Origin: Roseateles sp.
Lineage (GTDB): Bacteria; Pseudomonadota; Gammaproteobacteria; Burkholderiales; Burkholderiaceae_C
Length of the DNA: 64,000 bases
Assembly (NCBI GenBank): GCA_016790285.1
Contig: JAEUPJ010000008.1
Coordinates: 1-64,000, forward strand
Direction: 5' to 3'
Below, piece by piece: positions 32,600-41,918 of this stretch. Each line of letters begins with the position of its first letter. Positions within the stretch are counted from its first letter, which is position 1. The notes beneath the pieces are model-generated. The model saw nothing but the letters and a program-made list of their open reading frames with translations, had not been told where the DNA came from and ran no database searches. Both the position numbers and the translations under genes were made by a program.

Positions 32600-33733
32600 A
32601 TGTCGCATGCCCTCCCTTCGCCCTTGTCGCACCCGCCGCCCGCGCCGGCCCGCGCGGTGGACGCGCCCGCGCGCTGGGAAGGCAGCGGCCGCGAGTGGCG
32701 TCTCGTGCTGGCGGGCGAGTGGGACGCCCCGCTGCCCGAGGTGCCCGCCGCCCTGCCCGCCGAGCCGGACACGCGCGTGAGCTTCGACAGCAGCGGCCTC
32801 GCTCACTGGCAGCCCCCGCTGGCCGGGGCGCTGTGGCAGCTGCTCGCGCCGTTGGCGCGTGCCGGCGTGCAGCTCGACCTGGACGGCCTGCCCCGCGGCC
32901 TGCAACCCCAGCTCGCGCTGAGCCTTCCGAGCGCCAGCGCGCCGCGCAAGCCGGCAGCGGCCGAGGCAGGCGACGGCCCCGAGCCCGAGTGGCGCAAGAC
33001 GCTCAGCTTCGTCGGCGAGACGCTGGCCGCGGTGGGCCGGCTGCTGCGTGGCCGCACGGCCATGCGGCGCTCGGACTGGCTGTGGCAGATCGAGCAGACC
33101 GGCCCGCGCAGCCTGCCCATCGTGCTGCTGGTGAGCTCGCTGGTGGGTCTGATCGTGGCCTACATGGGCGCGGAGCAACTGCAGCGCTTCGGCGCGCAGA
33201 GTTTCATTGCCAACCTCGTGACCATCGGCGTGGTGCGGGAGATTGCGGCGCTGGTGGTGGGCATCGTGCTGGCCGGCCGCGTCGGCGCGGCCTTCGCGGC
33301 GCAGCTGGGCAGCATGCGCGCGGGCGAGGAGATCGATGCGCTCACGACGCTGGGCGTGGACCCGGTGGAGCACCTGGTGCTGCCACGCATGCTGGCCCTG
33401 CTCGTCACGGGCCCGCTGCTGACGCTGTGCGCCGGTGTCGCCGGCCTGGCGGTGGGCTGTGGCGTCGCCGTGGGGCTGTACGACGTGCCCGTGGCGGCCT
33501 ACGTGGCGACGACCCGCGAGGCGCTGGCGGGGTGGGACCTGTTCGTCGGCCTGCTCAAGGGCAGCGTCTACGCGGTGCTCGTGGCCCTGGCCGGCTGCCG
33601 GCAGGGCCTGAACGCCGGCCGCAGCGCGCAGGCCGTGGGCGAAGCGACGACCGCCGCGGTCGTGCAGGCCATCGTCTGGATGGTGGTGGCGGCCTCGGTC
33701 CTGACGGTCGTGTTCCAGCGGCTGGGCGTGTGA
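32600..33733 (+). CDS. MlaE-type ABC lipid-transport permease with N-terminal STAS-like domain
   Basis: A 377-residue permease. Residues about 20-120 resemble the degenerate STAS-like domain (REWRLVLAGEWDAPLPE, FDSSGLAHWQPP) found fused to some MlaE proteins. The permease part (about 140-377) has five hydrophobic segments and the family core IGVVREIAALVVGIVLAGRV, QLGSMRAGEEIDALTTLGVDP and LVLPRMLALL. The system moves phospholipids or other lipids between the inner and outer membranes. First of four overlapping genes; its TGA overlaps the ATP-binding gene start by 1 bp. ATG at 32600 is supported by the start of the STAS-like region. Confidence 0.93.
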   Translation: MSHALPSPLSHPPPAPARAVDAPARWEGSGREWRLVLAGEWDAPLPEVPAALPAEPDTRVSFDSSGLAHWQPPLAGALWQLLAPLARAGVQLDLDGLPRGLQPQLALSLPSASAPRKPAAAEAGDGPEPEWRKTLSFVGETLAAVGRLLRGRTAMRRSDWLWQIEQTGPRSLPIVLLVSSLVGLIVAYMGAEQLQRFGAQSFIANLVTIGVVREIAALVVGIVLAGRVGAAFAAQLGSMRAGEEIDALTTLGVDPVEHLVLPRMLALLVTGPLLTLCAGVAGLAVGCGVAVGLYDVPVAAYVATTREALAGWDLFVGLLKGSVYAVLVALAGCRQGLNAGRSAQAVGEATTAAVVQAIVWMVVAASVLTVVFQRLGV

Positions 33734-34524
33734 TGGGCGGCGAGGTGCTGATGAAGGTCGAGGAGCTCAGCCTGCATGCCGGCGGCCGCGTGCTGCAGCA
33801 CGGGCTGACGTTCGACGTGCGGGCCGGCGAGGTGCTGGCCATTTGTGGTGCCAGCGGCTGCGGCAAGAGCACGCTGCTGCGCCACATGATCGGCCTGCAG
33901 GCGCCCCGCACCGGCCGCGTGCTGTGGACGGCCGGCGGCGCCGAGCGCGACGTGCAGGGCGAAGACCCGCCGCGGCGCGAGATCGGTGTGGCCTTCCAGG
34001 CCGGCGCGCTGTGGAGCAGCATGACCGTCGGGGAGAACCTCATGCTGCCGCTGGAGCTCTACACCGAGCTCGACGCGGCCGAGCGCGAGCGGCAGGCACG
34101 CTTCAAGCTGGCGCTGGCCGGGCTGGACGACCCCGCCACCTTCGACGCCGAGCCCAGCCAGCTCTCCGGCGGCATGAGAAAGCGCGCCGCCATCGCCCGC
34201 GCGCTGATGCTGGACCCGCCGCTCGTGTGCCTGGACGAGCCCTCCGCCGGCCTGGACCCGCTGACCTCGGCCCGGCTGGACGACCTGATCCTGCAGCTCA
34301 AGCGCGAGCTCGGCACGGGCATCGTGCTCGTGACGCACGAGCTGGAGAGCCTGTTCGCCGTGGCCGACCGGCTGCTCTTCCTGGACGTGCAGGCCCGCAC
34401 CGCCACCGCTCTGGGCCCACCGGCCGAGCTGCGCGACCACGGACCCGATGCGGTGCGCGAGTTCCTGACCCGCGGCGCTTACCAGCCCCACTCCCAGCCC
34501 CAGCCCCAGCCCGAATCCGCATGA
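33733..34524 (+). CDS. MlaF-type ABC transporter ATP-binding protein
   Basis: A 263-residue ATPase with Walker A CGASGCGKST, Q-loop VAFQAGALWSS, signature LSGGMRKRAAIARAL, Walker B PPLVCLDEPSAGLDP and switch His in LVTHELESL. It powers the lipid transporter with the adjacent MlaE-like permease and MlaD-like protein. It ends with a SQPQPQPQPESA tail made by a CAGCCC simple repeat (34495-34512), outside the folded domain. It overlaps the next gene by 4 bp (ATGA). Confidence 0.95.
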   Translation: MGGEVLMKVEELSLHAGGRVLQHGLTFDVRAGEVLAICGASGCGKSTLLRHMIGLQAPRTGRVLWTAGGAERDVQGEDPPRREIGVAFQAGALWSSMTVGENLMLPLELYTELDAAERERQARFKLALAGLDDPATFDAEPSQLSGGMRKRAAIARALMLDPPLVCLDEPSAGLDPLTSARLDDLILQLKRELGTGIVLVTHELESLFAVADRLLFLDVQARTATALGPPAELRDHGPDAVREFLTRGAYQPHSQPQPQPESA

Positions 34525-35555
34525 AACCTCGCCGCGCCAACCCCTTCCTCATCGGCGCCTTCGTCGTCGGCGCGCTTGCGGCCCTGGCCGTCGCGCTCGT
34601 CGCACTGCCCGGGCGCCACTGGTTCGACCGCCCCCAGCGCGTCGTCATGTTCTTCTCGGGTTCGGTGTTCGGGCTGCAGAAGGGCGCGCCGGTGGTCTTT
34701 CGCGGCGTGCGCGTGGGCAACGTGACCGACATCAGCGTGCGCTACGACACCAAGACCGACAGCTTCTCCATCCCGGTCGTGGCCGAGCTCGACGACGACG
34801 CCGTGCGCGGCCTGGAGGGGCGTTTCACGCACGACGACATCGGCCACGCCCTGCCCACCCTCATCAAGCGCGGGCTCACGGCGCAGCTGGGCACGCAGAG
34901 CCTGGTGACCGGCCAGCTGTACGTGGACCTGGACTTCCGCACCAAGCCGGCGGGCGTCCTGCACGGCGGCGACCAGGGCGAGGCCACCGAGATCCCGACC
35001 AGCGCCACCGCCTTCCAGGCCCTGAAGAACCAGCTCGAGAGCGTGGACCTGCGCAAGATCCTGGACGACCTGAGCCAGATCGCCAACTCCGCGCGCACGC
35101 TGATCGCCGCGCCTGAGCTGCGCCAGGGCATGAAGGACTTCGCCGCCACCGCCGCACACGCCCGCAAGCTGGCGGCCCAGCTCGAGCAGCGGGCCGTGCC
35201 GCTGACGCGCGGCGCCGAGCGTGCGATGGCCAGCGTGGACCGCGCGGGCGACAAGGTCTCGGGCGCCGCCGACAAGCTCGGCACCGGCGCCGACAAGGCC
35301 AGCGCACTGCTCGACCCCGCCGGCCCGCTGGTGCCCGACCTGCAGCGCACGCTGTCGGAGCTGCAACGCGCCGGCGCGTCGCTGCGCGAGGCGGCCGACA
35401 GCGACGGCCCGCTGCTGCAGCAGACCGAGCGCACGATGCGCGACCTCTCGACCGCCGCACGCGCCCTGCGCCAGCTGGCCAGCACCCTGGACGCGCAGCC
35501 CGACGCGCTGCTGCGCGGCCGCAAGCCCGACCCTGCCCCGGAGCCCGCCCGATGA
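34521..35555 (+). CDS. MlaD/MCE-domain substrate-binding protein
   Basis: A 344-residue protein with one N-terminal membrane anchor (about 8-30). One MCE domain follows (about 40-150: FFSGSVFGLQKGAPVVFRGV, the hallmark). The long C-terminal region is helical and heptad-like (about 170-330, QLESVDLRKILDDLSQIAN) with TLSEL-type repeats, the part that forms a needle or tube across the periplasm in PqiB/YebT-like systems. It is probably the periplasmic lipid shuttle. It overlaps the ATPase and lipoprotein genes by 4 bp each. Confidence 0.94.
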   Translation: MKPRRANPFLIGAFVVGALAALAVALVALPGRHWFDRPQRVVMFFSGSVFGLQKGAPVVFRGVRVGNVTDISVRYDTKTDSFSIPVVAELDDDAVRGLEGRFTHDDIGHALPTLIKRGLTAQLGTQSLVTGQLYVDLDFRTKPAGVLHGGDQGEATEIPTSATAFQALKNQLESVDLRKILDDLSQIANSARTLIAAPELRQGMKDFAATAAHARKLAAQLEQRAVPLTRGAERAMASVDRAGDKVSGAADKLGTGADKASALLDPAGPLVPDLQRTLSELQRAGASLREAADSDGPLLQQTERTMRDLSTAARALRQLASTLDAQPDALLRGRKPDPAPEPAR

Positions 35556-36166
35556 AGCCCGAGTCCCTGCTCAGACGTGATGTGCTGCTGCTGATGGCCA
35601 GCGCCGCCCTGGCCGGCTGCGCCACGCGCGACACGCCGCCCCGGCGCCTGTACGGGCTGACCGGCGCAGCCGCCGCACCGCCGGGCGCGCGGCCTGGCCA
35701 GGACGCGCGGGCCTGGGTGCTGAGCCCACAGGTCGCCCTGCCCGAACTGCTGGACCGCGATGAGCTGCTGGTGGCCGAGGGCAGCGCAGGCCTGCGGCCC
35801 TGGCCCGAGGCGCGCTGGGCCGAGCCCCTGCGCGACGCCCTGCCCCGCGTGCTCGCCGACGACCTCTGGCGGCTTCGACAGCCCTACCCCGTCACGCTTG
35901 GCGCACCGGTGAACCGTGACGTGGAGTCACTGCGACTGCTCGTGCAGGTGGACGAATGGCTGGCCCGTCCCGAAGGCGCGGGCCTGGCGCTGCACCTGCG
36001 CACACGCTGGCACTTCGCCGCCTTGCACGGCCCCGCGGGCACCGCGCTGCCGGCCCCCGGCAGCGCCGAGCTCAGCCTGCCCTGCGCGGCGGACGCCGAC
36101 GCGCTGGCCAGCGCCTACCGCCGCAGCGTGATGCTGCTGGCGGCAAGGATCGTGGCCGCGTCATGA
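35552..36166 (+). CDS. PqiC/ABC-type transport auxiliary lipoprotein
   Basis: A 204-residue lipoprotein with a lipobox AGC at about residues 20-22 (ALAGCATRD). The mature part follows the PqiC (DUF330) plan: RLYGLTGA, WVLSPQVALPELLDRDELLVAEG, WAEPLRDALPRVLADDL and SLRLLVQVDEW. The family is the outer-membrane lipoprotein partner of PqiAB-like lipid transporters. It is the last gene of the operon and overlaps the end of the convergent HEPN gene by 6 bp. Confidence 0.9.
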   Translation: MKPESLLRRDVLLLMASAALAGCATRDTPPRRLYGLTGAAAAPPGARPGQDARAWVLSPQVALPELLDRDELLVAEGSAGLRPWPEARWAEPLRDALPRVLADDLWRLRQPYPVTLGAPVNRDVESLRLLVQVDEWLARPEGAGLALHLRTRWHFAALHGPAGTALPAPGSAELSLPCAADADALASAYRRSVMLLAARIVAAS

Positions 36167-36583
36167 GGGGAGCGCCAGCGCATCCACGGCTGCGGCTACT
36201 TGCCGGCACGCCGAGATCAAGTCCGCCACCAGCCGGTCGTCGATGTTGAGATCGCCTTCGTACTCACCGAGGTTGCGCACGTCGTGGCACTTCGAGAGCA
36301 CCCGCCAGACCGGCGCCCCCAGGCCCAGCGTATGTGGAAGCAGCTGGAAGACGATGTAGCGATTGGTGGAACGGTACCCATGCCATCGCAAGGCGGCCAG
36401 GCACAGCGCATGCGCCGCGTTGTAGGCCAGATCGAAACGTCCCTCCAGCGACAGGACCTCATTGGCAGCATCCTGAAGACGGGCCATGCCGGAGCGCTTC
36501 AAGCCTGCAAACTCTCGCGCGTCGGGCGGCTCGACCTTCAGCGGTTTGCCCGGGCCCGCCAGGTTGTCAAACGGGGAGGTCAT
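36161..36583 (-). CDS. HEPN-domain protein, partner of MNT nucleotidyltransferase
   Basis: A 140-residue all-helical protein. Features are FDLAYNAAHALCLAALRWHGYRS, RYIVFQLL, then CHDVRNLGEYEGD. This has the HEPN signature region, with the R-x4-6-H motif present only as RNLGEY (Tyr in the final place). It overlaps the nucleotidyltransferase gene start-to-stop by 17 bp, forming an MNT/HEPN toxin-antitoxin-like pair. The likely role is a ribonuclease toxin inactivated by AMPylation by the MNT partner. Base composition is below the window average, a sign of transfer. ATG at 36583 was chosen as family-like start. Confidence 0.8.
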   Translation of the reverse strand: MTSPFDNLAGPGKPLKVEPPDAREFAGLKRSGMARLQDAANEVLSLEGRFDLAYNAAHALCLAALRWHGYRSTNRYIVFQLLPHTLGLGAPVWRVLSKCHDVRNLGEYEGDLNIDDRLVADLISACRQVAAAVDALALPS

Positions 36584-37175
36584 CCTCACCCCCCATGATC
36601 CACACCTTGGGCTGCTCACGCACACGGCTCAGGAAAGCATCCGCGGCCTTCTGCGTGAAGGCTGCGCGGGACAGAATCGTCGGATTCACAGCACGCCCCA
36701 GCTCGGCGCTTGCCGCTTCGAGCGCTTCGAAAAGGTCGCCATAACTCAGCGTGTCGCTGAGGATGAGCAGGTCAATGTCACTGCTGCCGGTGTCGGTCTG
36801 CTTGGCGACAGATCCATAGACGAAGGCCGCCACGATCTGGCCTGCGATAGGTGCCAGGGCCGCGCGCAGCGGATCGGCCAGGCCGACCGTCTTGCGCACG
36901 ATGCCGCACAGCTCGGCAAAGATTGGCGAGCTGGCGTTGGCCTGGTAGTGCCTCTGGTTGCCCACGGCACGCACGGTGACGAGGCCGACTTGCGACAGAC
37001 CGGCCAGCTCGCGCTGCACCGCGCCGGAGCCACTGTTGGCCAGCGTGATCAACTCGCTGGCATAGAAGCTCCGCGAGGGCTGCCCGAACAACAGGGCCAG
37101 TACCCGCTGACGGGTCCCGGAAAACAGTGCAGAAGCCAAGCCCTTGGAGGCCTGTGACAAGTCCTTCTTACCCAT
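36567..37175 (-). CDS. Helix-turn-helix/MNT nucleotidyltransferase (antitoxin-like)
   Basis: A 202-residue protein. Residues about 10-90 form a winged helix (TRQRVLALLFGQPSRSFYASELI, then GSGAVQRELAGLSQVGLV). Residues about 110-160 hold a minimal nucleotidyltransferase core with YGSVAKQTDTGSSDIDLLIL, the GS-x9-DxD signature. It should AMPylate or otherwise neutralise the HEPN partner and bind its own promoter. ATG at 37175 lies inside a perfect palindrome. An in-frame TTG at 37196 is a less likely start. The gene begins 33 bp after the stop of the RND outer-membrane factor. It is less GC-rich than neighbours. Confidence 0.87.
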   Translation of the reverse strand: MGKKDLSQASKGLASALFSGTRQRVLALLFGQPSRSFYASELITLANSGSGAVQRELAGLSQVGLVTVRAVGNQRHYQANASSPIFAELCGIVRKTVGLADPLRAALAPIAGQIVAAFVYGSVAKQTDTGSSDIDLLILSDTLSYGDLFEALEAASAELGRAVNPTILSRAAFTQKAADAFLSRVREQPKVWIMGGEDDLPV

Positions 37176-37202
37176 ATTGGGCACGAATATACCCAATATG
37201 GG
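37171..37202 (-). promoter_or_regulatory. Perfect 11-bp palindrome covering the MNT gene start
   Basis: CCCATATTGGG (37171-37181) and CCCAATATGGG (37192-37202), exact reverse complements 10 bp apart. On the - strand a TATATT -10-like element lies in the spacer (37186-37191), and the MNT ATG lies in the distal arm. A nearly leaderless transcript repressed by the MNT helix-turn-helix protein fits. Confidence 0.7.
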
Positions 37203-37207
37203 TTTGA

Positions 37208-38608
37208 TCAGGGCGCGGTCAGCCGGGCCGCGAAGGCCTTGTGCACGCCCAGCAGCGCGGTGGCGCGCTGGGTCTGCACCTGGATGAGCGCGTCCTGCGC
37301 GGCCAGGCGCTCCTGCTCGGCATTGAGCAGCGCGTAGAAGTCGGTCACGCCGGCTTCGTAGCGCTTGAGCGCCAGGTCCCGCGCGCGCTGGGTGGCCTCG
37401 GCGGCGGTGGCCTGGGCGCTGGCCTGCAGCTCGGTCTCGCGCAGCGTCGAGAGGCTGCCTTGCGCGTCCTGCAGCGCGGTGAGCTGGGCCTGCTCGGCGC
37501 CGGCCACGGCGGCGTCGAAGCCCGCACGGGCCGCGCTCTCTTCGGCCTTGCGGGCGCCGAAGTCCAGGAAGTTCCAGTTCAGCGCACCGGCGATGCTGTG
37601 GATCTGCGTGCCGCTCTTGAAGAGGTCGCCGGCCTTGCCCGAACTCCAGCCGATCTGGCCGGTGAGGCCGAGCGTGGGCCAGCGCGCGGCCCAGGCCACC
37701 TGGGCGCGCGCTGCCGCCGCCTGGGCGCGCACGGCGGCGGCCTTGACGTCGGGGCGGGCGGCGAGCAGGCCGGCCGGGTCGGGCAGGGTGCCCAGGCTCA
37801 CGAGACGCGGCTCGGGCATGGCGGGCAGCGGGTCGCTGTCGGCCTTGTCGCAGTCGGCCGGCGGCTGGCCGCGCAGCACGTCGAGCTGCAGGCGCGTGAG
37901 GCAGGCGGCGTTGCGCAGGGCCGGCACGCTGGCCGACGTCTGCGCCACCAGCGCCTCGGCGCGCGCCTGGTCGAGCGCCGTGCCACGGCCGGCGCCCACG
38001 CGGGCCTTGACGAGGTCGAGCAGCTGGTTCTGCACCACCAGCGTTTCCTTGGCGAGCTTGAGGCGGTGGCCCAGGCCGATGAGCTGGGCCTGCAGGTTCA
38101 GCGCGGTGCCGGCCAGGCTGAGCTGGGCGGCGTCACGGTCCAGCGCGGCGCCTTGGGCGTCATAACCGGCGGCCTGGGCGGTGGCCGCCACGCGGCCCCA
38201 GAGGTCGACTTCCCACGCTGCGGTGGCGTTCACGCCGTAGCTGTTGAAGTTGTTGTAGACGCCCTGGTCGTTGGGCGCGCGCTGGCGGCTGGCGTTGGCG
38301 CCGGCACTGACCGACGGCAGGCGGCGGGCGCCGGCGGCGTCGGCCAGGCTTTCGGCCTGCTTGAGCCGCGCGGCGGCGGCGCGCAGGTCGCGGTTGTTGG
38401 CCAGCACCTCGTCGACGACGCGCTGCAGCTGCGCACTGTCGACGAAGGCGGCCGTCATGGTGGCCGCACCGGGGTTGGCCGGCGGCAGCTGGGCGAAGGT
38501 GGCAGGCGCCAGGTTCTTGGGGCCGTCCTTGAGACCGGGGGCGGCACAGCCGGCCAGCAGGGCCGCCGCAGCGGCGGCCAGGGCGAGGGGGGTCAGGCGG
38601 ACGAGCAT
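37208..38608 (-). CDS. RND efflux outer-membrane factor, NodT/OprM type
   Basis: A 466-residue outer-membrane lipoprotein. The signal peptide ends with lipobox AGC (about 20-22, ALLAGCAAPG). Two repeated efflux domains follow: first half RVVDEVLANNRDLRAAAARLKQAE, AAWEVDLWGRVAA; second half LLAARPDVKAAAVRAQAAAARAQ, NWNFLDFGARKAE, RYEAGVTDFYALLNAEQ. It forms the TolC-like trimeric exit duct for the adjacent pump. ATG at 38608 is 1 bp after the stop of the RND pump gene. Confidence 0.95.
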   Translation of the reverse strand: MLVRLTPLALAAAAAALLAGCAAPGLKDGPKNLAPATFAQLPPANPGAATMTAAFVDSAQLQRVVDEVLANNRDLRAAAARLKQAESLADAAGARRLPSVSAGANASRQRAPNDQGVYNNFNSYGVNATAAWEVDLWGRVAATAQAAGYDAQGAALDRDAAQLSLAGTALNLQAQLIGLGHRLKLAKETLVVQNQLLDLVKARVGAGRGTALDQARAEALVAQTSASVPALRNAACLTRLQLDVLRGQPPADCDKADSDPLPAMPEPRLVSLGTLPDPAGLLAARPDVKAAAVRAQAAAARAQVAWAARWPTLGLTGQIGWSSGKAGDLFKSGTQIHSIAGALNWNFLDFGARKAEESAARAGFDAAVAGAEQAQLTALQDAQGSLSTLRETELQASAQATAAEATQRARDLALKRYEAGVTDFYALLNAEQERLAAQDALIQVQTQRATALLGVHKAFAARLTAP

Positions 38609-38609
38609 G

Positions 38610-41600
38610 TCAGTGGCCCTCCTTCTTGGTCGTGGCGGCGTCATCGATGCCGGGATGGAAGGCATGGGCGGCCGCATCGACCTGAGCACGCAGCGCAGCC
38701 GCGCGGGCGCGGCGCTTCTCGGTGCCGGCGCGCAGCAGGCTGTAGAACACCGGCGTCAGGAAGATGCCGAACAGCGTCACGCCCAGCATGCCGGAGAACA
38801 CGGCGATGCCCATGGCACGGCGCATCTCGCTGCCGGCGCCACTGCCCAGGATCAGCGGGATCACGCCGGCGCAGAAGGCGATGGACGTCATCAGGATGGG
38901 GCGCAGCCGCAGGCGGCAGGCCTCGATGACGGCCTCGCGGATCGTGCGGCCCTGTTCTTCGAGTTCCTTGGCGAACTCGACGATCAGGATGGCGTTCTTG
39001 CACGCCAGGCCCACGAGCACGACGAGCGCCACCTGCGTGAAGATGTTCAGGTCGCCCGCCTGCATGAAGGGCGGCAGGTGCGACAGCCACACGCCGAACA
39101 GCGCCGACAGGATGCACATCGGCACGATCAGGATGATGGCCAGCGGCAGCGTCCAGCTCTCGTACTGGGCCGCCAGCACGAGGATGACGAGCAGCACCGA
39201 GAAGGCGAGCACGGCGGCCAGCGTCGGCACCTTCACGGTCGTGCCGGGCAGGGTCACGTCACGCGTCAGGCGGTCCTGGTAGCTCAGGTCGGTGAACTCG
39301 TAGCCGAAGCCGCGCGGCAGCGTCTTGAGCAGGCGCTCGATCTCGACCTCGGCCTGGCCCGACGAGAAGCCGGGCTTGGGCGCGCCGTTGATGTCGGCCG
39401 ACGGGAAGCCGTTGTAGCGCGTGACGCGGGTCGGGCCGAAAGTGGGCTCGACGTTCATCAGCGAGCCCAGCGGCACCATGTCGCCGACTTCGTTGCGGGT
39501 CTTGAGCTGGACCACGTCCTCGGCCTTGGCGCGGAAGGGCGCGTCGGCCTGCACGATGACCTGGTAGGTCTTGCCGAACTTGGTGAAGTCGTTGACGTAG
39601 AGCGAGCCGAGGTTGATCTGCAGCGTGTCGTAGATGGAGCCCAGCGGCACGCCCATCTGCTTGGCCTTCACGCGGTCGACGTTGGCGAAGAGCTGCGGCA
39701 CGTTGATGTCATACGTGGAGTACGGCGTGCCGATCGAGGTATTGGGGTTGCCGTAGATCTGGCCGAGCGTGCCCCAGGTGGCGCCGTACAGGGCCTGTTC
39801 GCCCTGGCTGCTGCGGTCCTGCACCTGCACCTTGAAGCCGCCGGCGATGCCCAGGCCGTCCACGGGCGGGGGCGGCACGACGAACATGCGCGCGCCCTTG
39901 ATCTGCTGGATGGCGCCGTTGACCTGACCGAGGATGGCCTCCTTGCTCAGGTCGCGCGAGGTGCGCTTGTCGAAGTCCGCCAGGCCGAAGAACACGATGC
40001 CTTCGTTGGGCGAGGCCGAGAACCCGGCGACCGAGAGGCCGGGGAAGGCGACGGAGTCGACGATGCCAGGCACCTTCAGCGCGATCTTGCTCATCTCGCG
40101 GATGACTTCCTCGGTGCGGTCCAGGCTCGCACCGGCGGGCAGCTGGGCCACGCCGATCAGGTACTGCTTGTCGGGCGCAGGCACGAAGCCGCTCGGGATG
40201 CGCGAGAACACGAGTGCCGTGGCCGCCAGCAGCAGCGCGTAGACCACCAGTGCCAGCGACTTGCGCTGCAGGATGCCCGTCACGCCACGTCCGTAGGCCG
40301 CCGAGCGGCGCTGGAAGGCGCAGTTGAACCAGTGGAAGAAGCGGCCGAAGAGGCGGTCCATGCCACGCGTGAGCGCATCCTTGGGCGCGTCGTGCGGGCG
40401 CAGCAGGATGGCGGCGAGTGCGGGCGAGAGCGTCAGCGAGTTGAAGGCCGAGATCACCGTGGAGATGGCGATGGTGACGGCGAACTGCTTGTAGAACTGG
40501 CCCGACAGGCCCGGCACCAGCGTGAGCGGGATGAACACCGCACACAGCACCAGGGCGATGGCGATGATGGGGCCGGACACCTCGCGCATGGCCTTGACGG
40601 TGGCGTCATGCGGCGTGAGGCCTTCCTGGATGTTGCGCTCGACGTTCTCGACCACCACGATGGCGTCGTCCACCACGATGCCGATGGCCAGCACCAGGCC
40701 GAACAGCGTCAGCGTGTTGATGGAGAAGCCCAGCAGCAGCAGCACCGCGAACGTGCCGACGATGGACACCGGCACCGCCACCAGCGGGATGATGGACGCG
40801 CGCCAGGTCTGCAGGAAGATGATGACGACGAGCACCACCAGCGCCACGGCCTCGAACAGCGTGTGCACGACCTTCTCGATGGAGGTCTGCACGAAGCGCG
40901 TGGGGTCGTAGACGATGGCGTAGTCCACACCGGCGGGGAAGCTGGGCTTGAGCTTCTCCATGGTCTTGCGGACGTTGTCGGAGATGGCCAGCGCGTTGGA
41001 GCCCGGCGCCTGGAAGATGGCGATGGCCGCGGCTTCCTTGTTGTTCAGCAGGCTGCGCAGCGCGTAGGAATTGGCGCTGACCTCGACGCGGCCGAGGTCA
41101 CGCACGCGCACCATGGCGCCAGTGCGGGTGTCGGTGCGCACGATGATGTCGCCGAACTCCTCCTCGGTGCCCAGGCGGCCCTGGGCGTTGATGGAGAGCT
41201 GGAAGTCGGTGCCCTTGGGCGAGGGCGACGCGCCCACGACGCCCGCGGCGACCTGCGTGTTCTGCTCGCGGATGGCGCCGACGACGTCGGAGGCCGTCAG
41301 GTTGTGGCCGGCGAGCTTTTGCGGGTCCAGCCAGATGCGCATGGCGTAGTCGCCCGCACCGAAGCTCAGCACCGAGCCCATGCCCGGGATGCGCAGCAGC
41401 TCGTCGCGCACGTTGAGCGTGCCGTAGTTGCGCAGGTAGAGCGCGTCACGCGAGTTGTCCGGGCTGACCAGGTGGACCACCATGGTCAGGTTCGGGCTGC
41501 TCTTCTCGGTGGTCACGCCGATCTGGCGCACGATGTCGGGCAGGCGCGGCAGTGCGCGGTTGATGCGGTTTTGCACCGCCGTCTCGGCAGCCTCGGCGTG

Positions 41601-41900
41601 CGTGCCGATCTTGAACGTGACGGTCAGCGTCATGGCGCCGTCACCCGTGGCCTGGCTCTCGAAGTAGAGGACGTTTTCCAGGCCGTTGATCTGCTCTTCC
41701 AGCGGTGTCGCCACCGTCTCGGAGATCACGCGCGGGTTGGCGCCCGGGTACTGGGCGCGCACGACGACCTGCGGCGGCGCGACCTCGGGGTACTCCGAGA
41801 TCGGCAGCAGCGGGATGGCCAGCGCGCCAATGAGGAAGATGAAGAGGGACAACACGGTCGCGAAGCGCGGCCGGTCGATGAAGAAGCGTGAGATGTCCAT
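38610..41900 (-). CDS. RND multidrug efflux inner-membrane pump, AcrB/MexF type
   Basis: A 1096-residue hydrophobe/amphiphile efflux pump, slightly longer than usual (about 1050) because of a charged C-terminal tail (GTEKRRARAAALRAQ and beyond). Start MDISRFFIDRPRFA is typical. TM4 contains VVDDAIVVVENVERN with the paired Asp of the proton relay, and the matching lysine region in TM10 is LACKNAILIVEFAKELEEQG. The repeat LEEQINGLENVLYFESQ and VVPPPPVDGLGIAGGFKVQVQD porter-domain sequences place it nearest MexF/BepE types. It exports drugs, solvents or dyes with the flanking adaptor and outer-membrane factor. Confidence 0.97.
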   Translation of the reverse strand: MDISRFFIDRPRFATVLSLFIFLIGALAIPLLPISEYPEVAPPQVVVRAQYPGANPRVISETVATPLEEQINGLENVLYFESQATGDGAMTLTVTFKIGTHAEAAETAVQNRINRALPRLPDIVRQIGVTTEKSSPNLTMVVHLVSPDNSRDALYLRNYGTLNVRDELLRIPGMGSVLSFGAGDYAMRIWLDPQKLAGHNLTASDVVGAIREQNTQVAAGVVGASPSPKGTDFQLSINAQGRLGTEEEFGDIIVRTDTRTGAMVRVRDLGRVEVSANSYALRSLLNNKEAAAIAIFQAPGSNALAISDNVRKTMEKLKPSFPAGVDYAIVYDPTRFVQTSIEKVVHTLFEAVALVVLVVIIFLQTWRASIIPLVAVPVSIVGTFAVLLLLGFSINTLTLFGLVLAIGIVVDDAIVVVENVERNIQEGLTPHDATVKAMREVSGPIIAIALVLCAVFIPLTLVPGLSGQFYKQFAVTIAISTVISAFNSLTLSPALAAILLRPHDAPKDALTRGMDRLFGRFFHWFNCAFQRRSAAYGRGVTGILQRKSLALVVYALLLAATALVFSRIPSGFVPAPDKQYLIGVAQLPAGASLDRTEEVIREMSKIALKVPGIVDSVAFPGLSVAGFSASPNEGIVFFGLADFDKRTSRDLSKEAILGQVNGAIQQIKGARMFVVPPPPVDGLGIAGGFKVQVQDRSSQGEQALYGATWGTLGQIYGNPNTSIGTPYSTYDINVPQLFANVDRVKAKQMGVPLGSIYDTLQINLGSLYVNDFTKFGKTYQVIVQADAPFRAKAEDVVQLKTRNEVGDMVPLGSLMNVEPTFGPTRVTRYNGFPSADINGAPKPGFSSGQAEVEIERLLKTLPRGFGYEFTDLSYQDRLTRDVTLPGTTVKVPTLAAVLAFSVLLVILVLAAQYESWTLPLAIILIVPMCILSALFGVWLSHLPPFMQAGDLNIFTQVALVVLVGLACKNAILIVEFAKELEEQGRTIREAVIEACRLRLRPILMTSIAFCAGVIPLILGSGAGSEMRRAMGIAVFSGMLGVTLFGIFLTPVFYSLLRAGTEKRRARAAALRAQVDAAAHAFHPGIDDAATTKKEGH

Positions 41901-41918
41901 GGGGCAACCGCCTTGGGA

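Noticed and set aside
38271-41891. Long + strand open frame (about 1200 codons) opposite the RND pump and outer-membrane factor genes
   Set aside because: It is antisense to two strongly conserved genes, His/Gly/Arg-rich and without domains; openness follows from GC-rich codons on the other strand.
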